NCBI RefSeq assembly: GCF_000350225.1
Contig: NW_005179249.1
Span: 389,962 to 453,961 of the forward strand
Direction of reading: 5' to 3'
Source of the DNA: Chondrus crispus
Taxonomy: Eukaryota; Rhodophyta; Florideophyceae; Gigartinales; Gigartinaceae
Length of the DNA stretch: 64,000 nt
The position numbers and the translations under genes are program-made. The notes beneath the pieces are model-generated. The model was not told the DNA's origin and did not search any database. It was given only the letters and a program-made list of their open reading frames with translations. The stretch's first letter is position 1, and each line of letters starts with the position of its first letter. Positions 34,033-47,586 of this stretch are shown here, piece after piece.

Positions 34033-34997
34033 TGCAGTGCAATGCGCCTGTTAGGCAGAGACCAAGGTCCGACGGTCCAACACAAACAACAGCAACAAAA
34101 ACAACAACTGCCAACGGCACAGCGCTACGGAGTGTTCGAAGCTCCCTGTCCTCTTTTAGCGAGTTTGCGGCCCGCAGTAGCTCGGATCCCTGATAGGGGG
34201 GGCAAAGAGGAGGGCCCAGCCCGGGATCGGTAAAGGGTGGTAGAGACTTGTAAAGGCAACTGCTTGACGAGTTCGGAGGCGTGTTTAGGTAAACCTGGTC
34301 CGATGGGTCGTAAATCCAATGCTCGAAGAGCGCCTTGTACACCTTATACCCTTGATAAGGTCTTCGACGGGGACGTCGCAACGTAGCCCGTCGGGAAAGA
34401 AGAAAACGTAGCAGCGCTACACCGTCGTAATGCGCGACGGCAAAGTACCAACAACGGATCGGTCGCAACCAGATTCCGATGAAACCAACACTGAGATAAG
34501 CACCACTGGTGCACCAACACAAAAGCCCGATGGCAAATGACGTCACGTTGCGGATCGCAATCCTACAAGGTGGGACGAACTCAAGATTAAGGGAAATTAG
34601 GATAGGGAAATAAAGGAAAATTGATAAGGAAAAAGGGGACCCCCGAGCGCAAAGGATAAAGTAATCTGTAGTTAAAGGGAATGTCTTGTAAAAGACGGAC
34701 TTCAACCAAGGCGATATCAGACTCTGGCAACTCGGGTTACCTTTACTGACTTGGTGGTCAGAGGGCTAAGGTATATATCGCCCCGCCGGAGCCACTACAG
34801 TAGCTGGCGGCGCTAGATCCTAAATCTAATCTAATGTCAGCAAAATTAATGCTAACTAATTAACTAAATAAAATAAAATAATTAGAAATTATAACTGTGC
34901 AATTATTCACACGTGTGCCCCCGAACCCGGACTACTTTTCATATCCAAATATTTTCCTTTCTTTTCACCCCCTTTTTCAAGTGCGTATTGCACTACA
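34033..34997 (-). repeat. Gypsy 2 3' LTR (965 bp)
   Basis: In element orientation begins TGTAGTGCAATACGCAC and ends ATTGCACTGCA; ends form an 11-bp inverted repeat. The U3 part is AT-rich and matches that of the LTR at 51508-52471. Confidence 0.9.
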
Positions 34998-35009
34998 TAT
35001 CCCCCTTCC
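34998..35009 (-). promoter_or_regulatory. Gypsy 2 polypurine tract
   Basis: GGAAGGGGGATA on the minus strand directly before the 3' LTR, confirming orientation. Confidence 0.7.
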
Positions 35010-35250
35010 GAGCGCTCTTGTACGCTACTACGCCATCGTATAATCTCCTCGCCGTTTCTCTCATAACCCTACACCACCGCATCCAGTATCCGGTGAAAGT
35101 GCAAGAGCAAGACGGGCCCCATGTTTCCTTCATCCCGGAGCCACTCGAGTGGTGGTACCAAACGCAAGCGCCCCGGCGTGGGCTTTTCTTCCACTTCCCA
35201 CGACCTTCTAAGTCTTCCTTCCATGCCTCGATAACCCCCTGATTCCCAAC

Positions 35251-37016
35251 ATGCCGGTCCTGTTGTCCACCTCGATTCCGATCCTAACGCTCCGTCCTCA
35301 CGTCGATACCCTGCAGCGTCGGAGCTCCACGATAAGGCCATGCCCCTTAATACTGAGCTTTTTGCTTCCGCTAAATGGTTCTCAGTGGTCGGTGTATGCG
35401 CCTTTGATGACATTGCTTACTCGTTCGCCGATGGCGCCGGTATGCTTCCTGGACAAATCCCCCTTCAAGCCATTCGATCTTACGATTGGTTGGCTCGCAT
35501 CGCCATTCCTCCCTCCATTCTGTGTCACACTCCGCCTCGTGGTCGTGCGGTGTTATCCACCCGCTTCATGACCGCTGTGTGTGACAGGCTTGAGGTGCCC
35601 TTGACGCAGGATCTCATCCCTGAGGAATTCGGTTGTGACACGTGGTAATTTCGCACCGAGGGCGAGCCGTTTTACCTCGATAACATGCTGGCCTGGACCT
35701 CCGATAACCCTCCTCGTGAAGCTAACCGCCTTTGGTTCAACCAACGGACCGTTTCGGGCGACGCTATGATGTGGACCAGCGCCATAATTTCGGCTAATTT
35801 CCGACTTATCAAGCGGGGTACCATCCCCTTCTTCCAGCACAAAGTGCACTCCGAACGCCGTATTCGGTCTGACACGGGTTATTTTGTGGCATACCAGATG
35901 TTGGAGGCGCGCGAAATCTCTATGTCCCATTACGCGAATCGTTATCAACGTATTCCGTCGTGGTGGAGCCAATTTGAGGTCTGCCAAGGCTTTTGGGCTG
36001 AGCTCGGCCCTGTGTACACGTATTACGGAAGGTATTTACGTGATCCTCGACACGGCTTTTGGGTAGTCTTCCCCACCGAGTGGTGTACCAAAGTGGCTGT
36101 GACCCTCCTGTGGGAGACCTACTACTGCTGGAGGTTGTGGTACTTGCCTCCCCAGCTCATCAGCCTTATGCGATGCCTCGATTATTCGATCCCCCTGGGC
36201 GGTGCTGATGCAGACACCGAACCGCATTCTCTCCTCCATGAAATAGAGGAGGTCGATTGGGACTCGATACGGCGTCAAAATTCCTCTCGTTCTTTCGTCC
36301 GGCAACGCCCCTCCTTCTCTCCTGGTCGTGCTCATCGTGGTGCTGGGGACTACGCTTGGTTTAACCCCTGGACGGGATCGAAATGTTCTTGCGACGAGGC
36401 GCGTCTGAGTCGACAGTATGGGAGTCAGACGCCCGTTCCGGTTGAATTGCCCGTCATCCTTGCGGATCCGCGCGAGCGCGACCTCTGTCCCCGGGAGCCT
36501 TTGTGTTCTCGCCCGGTATTATCGGTCTCACCGCCTTCACTTCCTGTTGTTCCGGCCGTCCCCACTCCTCCTGTGAATGCTTCGATAAGGGCGACGAGAG
36601 CCCCTGAGAATGAGGAAGTCAAATCCCCTTTGCGGTCCCATTCACCTCCAGTGGCCAGGTGTCAACCTCTATCAGAGACGAGAGAGGTCCCTTCGTCATC
36701 TAGCCGGACTGACAGTCTGTCCGTGCGCGCCGTCCCAGAAAGGAAGGGAAATTCTTCGTCCCTTACCCCCTCGGCTTCTTTTTCACTGTCTTCCTCTGTG
36801 CACGTCCCAGCTCGTCCCCCTTTTCCTGCGGCTGTTCCAGTTGCCGCCCCCTTGCCACCAATTGCCGACGCAGTCCAATCGACCAGGGGAGGTTCGACCT
36901 CCCCGTCCTCTCCACATGTCATCAAAAAGAACGACGGCGCCGCCAGCGTTTATCGCACATTACTCCGTGCCCACGGAATAAACGAGGGGGGCTCTTCGAG
37001 GAGCGTCCCTTGTTGA
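35251..37016 (+). other. Gypsy 2 antisense ORF region (fossil)
   Basis: On the strand opposite gag-pol, beginning about 250-340 bases inside the 3' LTR and reading toward pol, as in Gypsy 1. The first 250 or so residues look globular and are rich in Trp and Tyr (SHYANRYQRIPSWWSQFEV, GPVYTYYGRYLRDPRHGFW). The remainder is Pro/Ser/Val-rich and low in complexity. At least one discontinuity. No domain recognised, and no obvious sequence similarity to the Gypsy 1 antisense product. Confidence 0.6.
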
Positions 37017-40000
37017 CCTGCGCTTACTGGCGCAACTTGTCGCCTCACTACCAAAGAAAAATATTCTCGGGTAAATCCTCCCATTGACCCCTTGCCGATG
37101 GTAGCGCCCCGCCGATCCATATTCGGATCATTGTCCGCTGAGAGTGTTGACTCATCGTCGGCACTTCCCTTCGTTCCACCGAAAATAAATTGCATTTCCT
37201 TTTCCTATCCACTTCCTCCTCTTGTTACATTTTTCCTCCTCTCTTTTTTTCACGTACGTCATCCTTCTCCACATTTTCCTTTTTCTCCTCTTTATCCAAC
37301 GTTTTGACGGGGCCCACACGCCACGATTTCCGCTCTCTCTCCCCGCTTTTTTTCTCTTTGACTCATGCGCCCCGTCACTGCTGTCGCTTTCCTTCATCGC
37401 CAATTTTCCTCCTCCTTTTCTCATGCGCCCCATCACTGCGTTCGCACCTTCTCTTTTCCCCTTTCCTCCTCTTTGCGACCTCTTTGAAGACATCATCGGA
37501 TACCTGCTACCTCTGTTGATTCGTAGTCCATGTAAACACGTAATTTCTGGGACGAACCAGTTCCCTGACAGGAAGTCTGTCATTCTGCAAATTTCCAAAC
37601 CAGTGAGCTACCTCGATCGACTTCTGTACCGACCACCCCGAGCCTGCATACACCACAGTGTCGCATGTCTCCTCCACGTCGGGGAATTGGCGGCGCCCTC
37701 TCCTCAGTCTTTTTTTGCACTTGTAGGTGATCTTCATACTCGAGATCGTTTTTGCGAGGTTCACGAATGCGATCACGACTCGAGCCACTTTTTCTTCCCC
37801 CCCCCTTTTTTGCTTCGACGGCATCAATAGATTTCCTCGTTGAGGTCCGGCGGCGAGGGGTAAACACTCCCTTAGGGAAAAACGTCGTCATCGTTTTGGG
37901 GTAGTAAATGATTCTTACAACCGGTGGTGACTCGTCGGGGGTTTTTCGCTAGCAGCGAACTGTCTGAACTTTTGGTTTCTCTACTTGGGCTCGTTGACGA
38001 TGTCACTCCTCACAACCCTCCTGACCTTCTGCGCTCCTTACAAGCCGTTAGCTCTTTCCAAATTCTCCGTCCTTGCGGCGGACTGTGGGTCACACTGCAG
38101 AACTAGTCGTCGACGTTTGATGTGGGGTTGGCGTCGTGTCGCGGAGTCGTAATTCATCCAAAAAAAGAAAAAGATACATGGAACGGGCAAAGGAGAGGAT
38201 TTTCCAAAGAAAACGAAAAAATAACACGAGTGTGGTCAAAAGGAGGAGAGAGGGACTCTCCCCCGTCGTTGTAGCTGGTCCCACTGTGACAAAACCAATA
38301 GGTGGGGGATGCGAAGCTCTTGACTCTGTTGTTAATAATACGGTCAAAAGTTTCCTCCGTAGATGGATGCGGTTGTATGAGACGACTTCTTCGAAGGTGA
38401 GCTCAAATTCTTCATTACCAACTTCATCCTCCCCGCACTCCGATTTCTCATCGTGTGGGCTGAGGGAACATCTCTTCTTTCGATCTCCTCATGTGTGGAT
38501 CAATCCAGCGGCTGTTCCACTCGGATCGGGTGTCGTTTTCGTGATTGATGAACCCGCGTCGCGAGTCTCCAGCGACCTCCTTCTACTGTCGCATCACTTA
38601 CACGCTGCATAGCATTCCTTCGACGCTCCTTCACATTTTTTTCACAGCGATCGCGACGTACATCTCTCAGGCTCTCCTGTAGCTTCGTATTGACAGTATT
38701 CGACAATCATCGTTTCGACCAGGTACTCGGTCTCCTTCCTCGCTACTGGCGCACGCAGATGACGAGCGGGGGGGAACAACGTCGAAAGCGACGTCACCGT
38801 ACTGGGGAACCAGGAACTCCCGCTGAGGGGGTTCCATCCAAACATTTCACTTGTAGACGGATGCTGCTCCGGATGGTTTGTGGTATCCACGGTGGTACAT
38901 ACAAAAAAACAGCGCCGAGGGATTGACAAAAGCTAATTAGGGAGGATCTCCCCTCGAGTTGACCTTCAAAAGTGTTGGTCCAGTCTCCGGGGTGTGACCC
39001 GTGTGTCGCACGTCCGTTCATAACACGGTAGGAAAATTTTCTCGTCAGGCCGTCGTGGGGCCCGAGTATTCGTGGATCTCGTTAGAGCTTCATACGTCGC
39101 CATTCCCCTTTTTTGTCTCTTCTCGATTACCATCCTCCTTTGTCTTTGCTAATCCTTGGGGACTTGCAGAGCGGCGTCCGCTGTACGGGGTCATGCTCAT
39201 GTCTTCACCTAACAAATAAATAAAAGGAGGCAGAACAAAATAGAAAACGAAGGGAGTGAAGCACCCTTCGAAACAAACGACGGTCCGTCATGAGTCAGGG
39301 GGCGAGTCGCTTGCGCGCAGGGTATGTGGGAAAGGAGTGAGGTCGATCGGTGTTGACCGGGCGACGGCTGCAACCTCGGTCAGTAGCCATCTTCGTAACT
39401 CCGGATCTGTCGTTGACAGTAATTCTTCTCCGTTCGACGAGCGTTAATCCGTCGGTTTGCGGGGTGTAGTTAGCGTCCTGTCCGGGGGACCGGACTTGAG
39501 TGCGGATAGACTTCGGTGTTTGTATCATCGGCTGTGGCCGGCGACAACAATTCTGCGGCAACTCCGTCGGTTTCTTGATCTGAATTAAAATTTGGCATCA
39601 TCCCCTGTATCTGACTTCTGCTCGCGCGCCACTTGTCCTTTGTCTACTCGTGAAAAAACCTTAAAAACACTTTCCTTTCAAATTATGACAAGCGGGTGTG
39701 GATCCCTGATCTAAACGACCCTTTGCGTGCGCACTCATGGGACGCGTGATCATACGTAATTTGCGCATTGTCTCCACCTGAGGCTGCAGTGACTTCGTCA
39801 CTCTCTGATGTAGCGCATCTCGCCGCTCTATCTCCATGAGCGTTAAGCCACCCGTACTTGCCCGTCTCACCTCATCTTTCCTTCTCGCCATTGCCGATGC
39901 GCTTTACTTCCGCTATGCTCATTTCTCGCTAGCTTCGTGCTGTGGTTCACAGCGTCCGTCTCGACTCCACAACATCCCGCATGCGTAATTCTGCCTGGGC

Positions 40001-40684
40001 GTGTCTGTGTGAGGACCGTCCTTACTCCTCTCCACGGCGCGATCCGTAACATCTTTTCCAGCTTGATGACTTCTCGACGGGGGCATCCCCTTTCGCTACT
40101 ACGCGAATACCTTGGAGCCTCATAACCCCGACAGAGCCGATATCCGGTTGCTGATTCTCGATGCGATCACCCTACAGGCGAGCAACTGTTTTCATCCTAT
40201 CTCCACTATTTCAGTCGCGGCTCCCTCACTTCTCGCATCCTACACGTCGTCTTGATCTGCCTCGTCCGCGTGCAGTCGCCCATCGACTGCGTCCTCTCCT
40301 AACCTTCTACCTTATTTCGAAGGTAGCACACCCGTCAACCTGACGCATCCCCTTCTTCTCCAATCTTCTCGTCACACCCGTTCCCTTGTAGAGCAGACTT
40401 CTTCCTCGACTCGAGATACAGCTTGTAGCCTTAATCACGATCGGCGGTTCGCATTCCCTTGTCGCCCTTGGGCGCCTGTCGTGTTCTTGCTAAAACTACG
40501 CACGCTCGCTTCGGGATCGCCGACCTAGGTGCGTCTGGGGAAGGGAAAACAAACATGAAAAACAAAACAACCAAAACCAAAAAAAACAAAAACAAAACAG
40601 AACAGTTAAGAAGGTAAAAGCATAGGAAACTGGTTGCGGCTCGCGTCTTCTTTTCGCTTTCCATCGTCACATTCCGTATGGAGC
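37017..40684. other. Gypsy 2 region beyond pol, no gene recognised
   Basis: Contains pyrimidine-rich tracts on the plus strand (about 37.19-37.47 kb). Frames of 60-200 codons occur on both strands but none has a recognised motif. Confidence 0.6.
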
Positions 40685-43600
40685 TCATCCTGGTCTCGCG
40701 CGTGCGACTTGCGGTGGGAGGGGCAGTTTCTTCCTCCGGAAATAGGTCACCACTGCGCTGCGCGGTAGCTGAGAAATTGGCTCCCACGTTGCGTCCTCAA
40801 TCGCGTAGCCATACCATTCCACCTTGAGAATTAATTTTCCATCTTGATAAACGTGGTCGACTATTTTGTCGATCACGTACTCCTGACCCCCGGTTCCTTC
40901 TTTCTGCGTGTTTAACTGTCCGTCTGCCTTCCGAAGAGCCAGCGGCTCATCCTCACCCTGCTCTTCCGAGCCTCCCATCGCTTGTAGATCGGGCGGGATG
41001 CCCGTAGCTTCTTGATTTATCAAAGGTCCGTCATCCATCCTATCCTTCGCTTGCGCGGCGGGTTCTTCTTGTTCCCCCTCTCGGTTGAGGAATTGTAGCG
41101 CTTGTCGTAGCCCGACTATTGGCGTGTATTCCATGGGACAAGGGGCTAATTCGACTCGATCTCGGGACACGCGCTCTTCATGGTCGCCGATGGCAATGAC
41201 GACCGTATTCTCAGTTGACTCCTTCACTTGATATGGGCCCGTAGCCACTTGTGACAACTTATGTTTCGGCTCGGTAGCCGTGCCTTGCTCTTTCCGAAGG
41301 AATACGTATGATCCTGGAGGGATGTCATACTTCGACTTGCGGAGCCTTGCGTCGAAATTTCGCTTGTAGCGCGCTTGTTCTTTCCGCAAGCTCTTACCAG
41401 CGCTTTTCGTCAGGCTTTCCAACCACGACTGCCATTTCAGGTAGTACGCTCGATTCGAGCTAAATCCTTCCAAACTTGGCTGTGCTTGTACCGCAATGCT
41501 TCTCGGCGCCCGAGCTAACACCAGCTCCAAGGGCGCAATGTTCGTAGTTCAATGAACTTGCGTGTTGTATGCCAACGTTACAGAGTCGCTAAATAGGTCC
41601 GAGTCCTTGAGATGCTCTCCAACGTATTTTCTCAACGCGGAAGTCAGCGTGCGGTTAAACCTCTCAACTTGGCCGTTGGCTTGCGGGTGGTACGTAGTCG
41701 TGAACACATTGCGTATGCCGAGAATTCGACAGACATTCTGAAAGAACCGGGCCGTGAACTGTGTTCCATTGTCGGACAGCAGCTTGACCGGCGGTCCGTA
41801 CACGAATACCCAATGGTGAACGAAGGCTTGTGCCATGTGCGCAGCTGGTATCTTCTCCAACGGTACGGTTCGTACCAGTTTCGAGTATCGATCGCTGATC
41901 AAGAGAATATACCGATTTCCTCGTTTAGTTGTAATTAGCTCGCCGAGGATGTCGATGGCGACAAACTCCAGCGGAGCTTTGGGCGTGAAAAGCTTCATTT
42001 CCTTCGTGTTTCTTCTTAACTTCACCCTTTCTCGCGCAACTGCGGCGCAATTCTTCGCGACTGCAAAGCAGTCTACGGCCATTGTAGGCCAATAAAAATA
42101 TATTCTCAAAGTCTTGTAAAGTTTCCTGCCTCCCGGGTGGCCTGCCAATTTTGCGTAATGGCTTAACCCTAGGACGCGGTCCCGGGCTTAACCCTAGGAC
42201 GCGGTCCCGTAACGATTGTGGTATCACCACTTGTACAAACTCCGCGGCGGTACGGCATAGAGTTCCTTCGAGTTCCTCGGTCTCCATGCTGAATGTTCTC
42301 ACCTTTCCAGCGTCCATTTCTTCCTTGATGCCGTTGCAGAAGGGGTCGACGGCTTGCTCGCGAATGAGCTCCTCCGGAGTGACAGCTTGGAATTGATCGA
42401 GGCGCTCAGGGGCGTTCCCCCCTTCAAGAGCGAGGATATCGTCTAACCCGTCAAAACTGTCCTCGTCCTCCACTGTTCCCTCGGCTGGTTCGGCCATAAA
42501 GCATGGAATTTCGTCGTCGATTTCGTCGACGGTTTCTCTTGTGGTCCGTAATCTTGACAGGGCATCGGCTTGGCTGTTCGTCTTGCCCTTCTTGTACTTG
42601 ATTTCGAAGTCAAATTCTGAGAGGCGGAGCCTCCATCGGATTAATCTCCCGCTGGGGTCGGTTACCTTCATCAACCACCTCAATGAGGCATGGTCGGTAT
42701 GCCCGATGAAGTGCTCGCCATATAGATATGGTCTTAAAGTCTGTACGGCCCAAATGACCGCTAGACATTCTTTTTCTGAAACAGAGTAGTTTCTCTCGGC
42801 TGCGGATAACGTTCTCGAAAAGAACCCGATGGGTTTACGTTGCGCATCCGGGTGTGTCTGAAATAATGCAGCGCCAATTTGATAGTCGCTTGCATCGGTG
42901 TCTACCGAGTATGGTAGGTTCTTCTTCGGCAGCGCCAACACCGGTGACGCCAAGATAGCGTCCTTGAGCTTATGAAAAGCTTTTTCGCACGGTTCGTCGA
43001 ATCCTTCCAACTGGACTGGTTGTCCCTTCTTCAACAGTTGATTGAGCGGATGTGCGATTTTCGCATAATGCGGAACGAATCTGCAGTAGACATTACAGTG
43101 TCCCAAAAAGCTCCTGAGCTGGGTCTGCGTTTGAGGGTACCTCACTTGTTCCAATGCGACGGTTCGCGCAGCGTCCACTTCTAATGTACGTGGCCGAACG
43201 ACATGGCCCAGGTACTTGATCTTTTCGACGAAAAATTCACACTTGCGAAGCTTGAGCTTCACACCTGCCTTCTCTAATACAGAGAGTATTTCATCCACGT
43301 ACACGATGTGCTCCTCCCACGGCTTGCTAGAAATTATTATGTCGTCCAGATACACCAAACAGCACTTCCAACGGAACGGAGAGAGCAGAATATCCATTGC
43401 TCTCTGAAACGTCGCTGGCGCGTTAGTTAGCCCGAAGGGCATTCTTTAGAAGCGATACAGTCCTGAGTGACACGAAAATGCGGTCTTGTCGCGGTCGCCC
43501 TCAGGGATAGGCATCTTCCAATATCCCGAAATCGAATCCAACGCGGAGAAAACCTTGGTGTCACCAAGCGAGTCCAGGCACTCATCCATGCGCGGTAAAG

Positions 43601-45269
43601 GATACGTGTCCTTTACCGTCACCGCGTTTAACCGACGGTAATCTACGCAAAAGGGCATCGATCTGTCCGGCTTCGGCACTAATAAAACGGGCGACGCCCA
43701 TTCTGACTGCGCTGGTTCGATGACTCCTGCTTCTAACATCTTCTGTACTTCTGCGTCCTTGACCTCCCGAGCCTTTGGACCGGCTCAGTAGGGAGCTTGT
43801 GCGATTGGCCTTGTATCCGGGGCCAGTTCAATCCGATGGACCGTGGTGTTGATCTCACCGAGGGTCCCATCCCACATGCGGGAATACTTTTTCAACATTC
43901 GTCGGAATCTTTCGCGCAGCCAGTCCGGCACGTGGCTCAGGTCGAGTTCCTCCACGTCCGGCGGAGGAGACTCAATCCGCCGCTCCGGCTTTGTAGTTGC
44001 CGTCGCAGAGAGCCTTTCCTCCCGTTCTCCTTGCTGGTCCTCGCAATCTTGATCCGACGGTTCGCATCTTGCCTCGCCCGTAGGCGTCTTGGTAAAATTA
44101 GGAAATTTTTTCTTCTTCCTTTCTTGAATTCCGAGAACTTCACCAATGGTGGTTTTGCTCTCGAGCGCGGCTCTCGGGTGCGGTAATAATTCTGCCACCA
44201 CTTGGCCTTTTTGCACCCTGACAGGGTACGTCCTAAAATTCGCAACGAGTAAACGAAATGGCCGGTCAGGCTCGACCTGAACAACACTATTTGTACACGT
44301 CAGCCCGTGCCTTTCGTACAACGACGAGTACAGCTGAACCACAACTAAGCCCGCCCTCTTCGAGGTGCATTCCACGACGCGCTGCGTCCCTGGCTCAATA
44401 GTTGTGGCTCTTGCCACTTTTACCTTAGGGGAAATTCTCTCCACCTTTCCATCATTCTCGTCTTCTCCCGGGACGAGATTCTTCTTCCCTTTTCTCGTCG
44501 AGAACCGCCTAACTATCGGAACCTCCGAGAAATCATCCAACTCAACCGTTTTCTTCCTTGGATAAATTGCTCCCACAAACCGGTCACAGTAGTCCGCGCC
44601 TAGAATTAGCGGGACTGCTAGTTTTTCGCATACAATAAACTCGGCTGCGGCCACAAATTTTCCAAGCCTCACAGGCATTTTAATCGTGCCGAGAGTCTGG
44701 AGTGGCCTGTTGTTCGCGTCACCAATGTCTTGGGTCGGTCCGTAGGACACTAGAGATTCCATTCCAGCCGGTAGTTTCGATTTTCGCACAAGGTTTGGTC
44801 CCGCGTCGGTGTCTAAAACAGACAACACCGGGCTCATCAATCCAATTGTGGTTCCGATGTCCGCGTAAACTTTGTAGTTTTTTCGCGCAAGAACCAAAAT
44901 CTTCTCGGGACATTCCCTTCGCTTAACCCTGTACCAGGGTCTTCGAACTTCTTCCAGCAGATGATCTCGGGCTCGGCTCAAAATTTTCTTGACTTGAGCT
45001 GGCCCTTTGGGCTTATCCACCAATTCAACAACCTCCTCCTCGAGGCCTGATTTTTTCTTTAGAGACGGGTAACGGGGCTGAGCCCCGGGCACAGTACGTC
45101 GACTCTGTGCCTCTCGCGACTCATGCGAGATTCCCCTCTCTAGTTTTCCTGCCGCTGCGGGATCCTTCTCACTTCCGACGGCGCGGGCCCCGCGGTGGGC
45201 CCTCTGAAGGGTTGGGTCGACCTCGTCGTTGAAGCACTCGACGCGCTCGCCGTCTGCGAATCGAACCAA
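40685..45269 (-). pseudogene. Gypsy 2 pol region with chromodomain (fossil)
   Basis: In coding order (descending): protease region near 44.8-44.5 kb (VLDTDAGPNLV, PLILGADYCDRF); RT near 43.7-43.2 kb (MPFGLTNAPATFQRAM, LVYLDDIIIS); RNase H near 42.9-42.6 kb (DTDASDYQIGAAL); integrase near 42.1-41.6 kb (IDILGELITTKRGNRY, SDNGTQFT, HPQANGQVERFN); chromodomain near 40.9-40.75 kb (YVIDKIVDHVYQDGK, LKVEWYGYAIEDATWE). Several breaks. Confidence 0.9.
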
Positions 45270-47215
45270 TTCTTGACCTTCAGGTAACTCGTCGATGGTA
45301 TCCCCAACCTCTCCATCGGAGACAACGCCTCATAATTTTCCAAAACTCGGTGCATTTCCCGGAGGGAAAGCATGCACGTGGGCGCGGCGTGCCCCTTTTC
45401 ATAGCAGTGATAGCACACCAGTCCGTGTGTCTTGACGGGATATTGCGGCCTAGGTCCTCCACGGGCCGGCGGCCTTCCTTGACGTTGCGGCCTTCCCATC
45501 CATCCTGGCCTTCGAAACGTTGTACCCTTGTCTTCCATCGGAATGCGCAGCGCCGGCGTGTGGCCGCGCCCCCGAAACATCATCAGGGGATCCGTGGGCT
45601 CTGAAAACGACTCCGTCGTGTATGTGGGCGTCGGTAAAGTTGACGACCCGCTTGCCCCGTCGTCCTCGTGTCCGTAGCCGTCCGATTGCTCAATAAAATT
45701 GCCTTCGGCTACCAAGGCTCCTTCATACTGATTTTCGCTACTTCCGTGCGCACCGCGCTCCTCTGACGCGAAAATTGACTCTGCTAAATGGACGGCGGCG
45801 TGACTTTTGCGACCGGGATAACAAGCTCTCGGCTTCTTACCTGCCCTAATCGTCGACGGCGTCTGGATTGTGACTTTCTTGGTCTTCTTGTCCTTAACGC
45901 GGCTCGCCGAGCCATGCGCCTTCGTGTAATTAACTACTCTCAGAACCGAAACGTCCCGATTGTCTTGCCGGTATTGAGATACCATCGGCTTGATACTCAA
46001 ATCGAGTCCTTCAATAAACATCGTCATCTGTTCTTTCATCGAATATACGTTTCCACATCGATTGCTTGTGTCTGTCAGACGGATATAAAATTCCATCTCG
46101 TCTTCAGACGGTCTTTGCTGAACTTCTCGCAATGTGAGCACGGCTTGACGGATCGCCTCGTCGGTTGCGAAACTCCTCAACAACCACTGTACGGCCTCCG
46201 GCCAAACCGGTACCTTTCCGTGGTGGGACCCGGCCGTCTGAGACACCGAAGTGTACTGCCTCAAGGTCATGCCACTTAGAAATTCGGACAACAAGCGGAT
46301 CGCTTGCCCCTCGTTCATTTCTTGAGTATCAAACTCTTGAACTAATTTTGCCAAAAAATCCAGCACAAGGACCCCGTCCTCACATGTGAACGTGTTGTCC
46401 TTCTTCACCTTAGGCGGAATATCTCTCCTGATTTTTCGCACGGCGGTCCGCCGGGAACTTGACAAATATGTCTGCGGGTTCCGCAAGCGGTACGTTTGGT
46501 ACGAAAGTTATTTCTTGAAGAGATAGTTGGTCGCATTCAGCTCCTCCAACTCCTCCCATCGCGGCACGCGCCGCGTTGCGACATCTTCGGGCTCCGCGTC
46601 CTTGTCTCTCCGCGAGGCGGACGAAGTGATCCCGCCCCGTCTGGAGATAATTTTCTTGCCCTGCGAAATTCCTTTTCCTTCCTCTGAACAATGTTCGGAA
46701 TCGCTGGCATGGTTCTACGAACCGTCGTTACCATCTTCGGAGAGGCCATTCGACTCGGCCGTTGAGTCCTGGCCCTCCGGCTCGTCACTACAGTGACTCT
46801 TGTTCCGGCGTCCCAGATTCTTCTTCGAAGTCTTCGACTTGGAACTCCGCTGTACAGCGGCCTTGTCCTTCTTCGATGGACGGTTGTTTTCTCGACCCGT
46901 GGGGAGCGGCTCTTGCCCGGCGACCTGTTCAAAGTCCTTGAGACGATGAGCGGCGCGGTCGAACCTGTCGTCGATACTGCTTCTAAATTTACCTAAGGAC
47001 TCCAAAGCTTGATTCGCGTCGCGCCTTGCGTCCTTGACTGAAATTTTTAACGAAGCTAGCACCTCCGGCTCCAGACCGTCGGTCGCCTCACCTCGCTCCT
47101 TCTCGACGAGATCCACTCCAGCCGATAGCTCTCCTAAAACAGTGTGGAACTCGGATGCTTGCAACTCCAGTTGCTTCCAGACGAGGGCTAATTCAGCCTC
47201 GAGATTTTTCTTCAT
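45140..47215 (-). pseudogene. Gypsy 2 gag region (fossil)
   Basis: N-terminal coiled-coil-like part (about 47.2-46.7 kb), a capsid-like region (about 46.4-45.8 kb) and the zinc knuckle CYHCYEKGHAAPTC (CX2CX4HX4C) near 45.4 kb. Confidence 0.85.
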
Positions 47216-47564
47216 CTCTTGGCGGATTTACTCGCCCATCTTCTCGAACCTGTAGGATAGGGTATCCTTGTCGGCTTCAATCCCCGTCGGGGTTTCTTGA
47301 CCTTCAGGATCCGTGGCCGTATTGGCCTGGCTTCGGGTGCGAGGACCCCGCGCGATCCTCGACGCCCTTGCCGATCCGCTCCTACTCGCCCCGGGACCGA
47401 CGTTCCCGGGTGCGCTTGTCGAGATCGCTCGTACGAGCGAACCTACAAAAAGAAGTTACAAACAAAAATAAAAAAGAGACTCCGTCACCCAGACCACCTT
47501 TGTAGTGCAACTCCAAACTGAAGCTGTCGTCGAGACAATTCTAGGTCGCGTTTGCTGTAGATAA

Positions 47565-47582
47565 TTCTAGGTCGGGAGACCC
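47565..47582 (-). promoter_or_regulatory. Gypsy 2 primer-binding site
   Basis: GGTCTCCCGACCTAGAA on the minus strand just inside the 5' LTR, the same 17 bases as in Gypsy 1. Confidence 0.7.
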
Positions 47583-47586
47583 TTTT

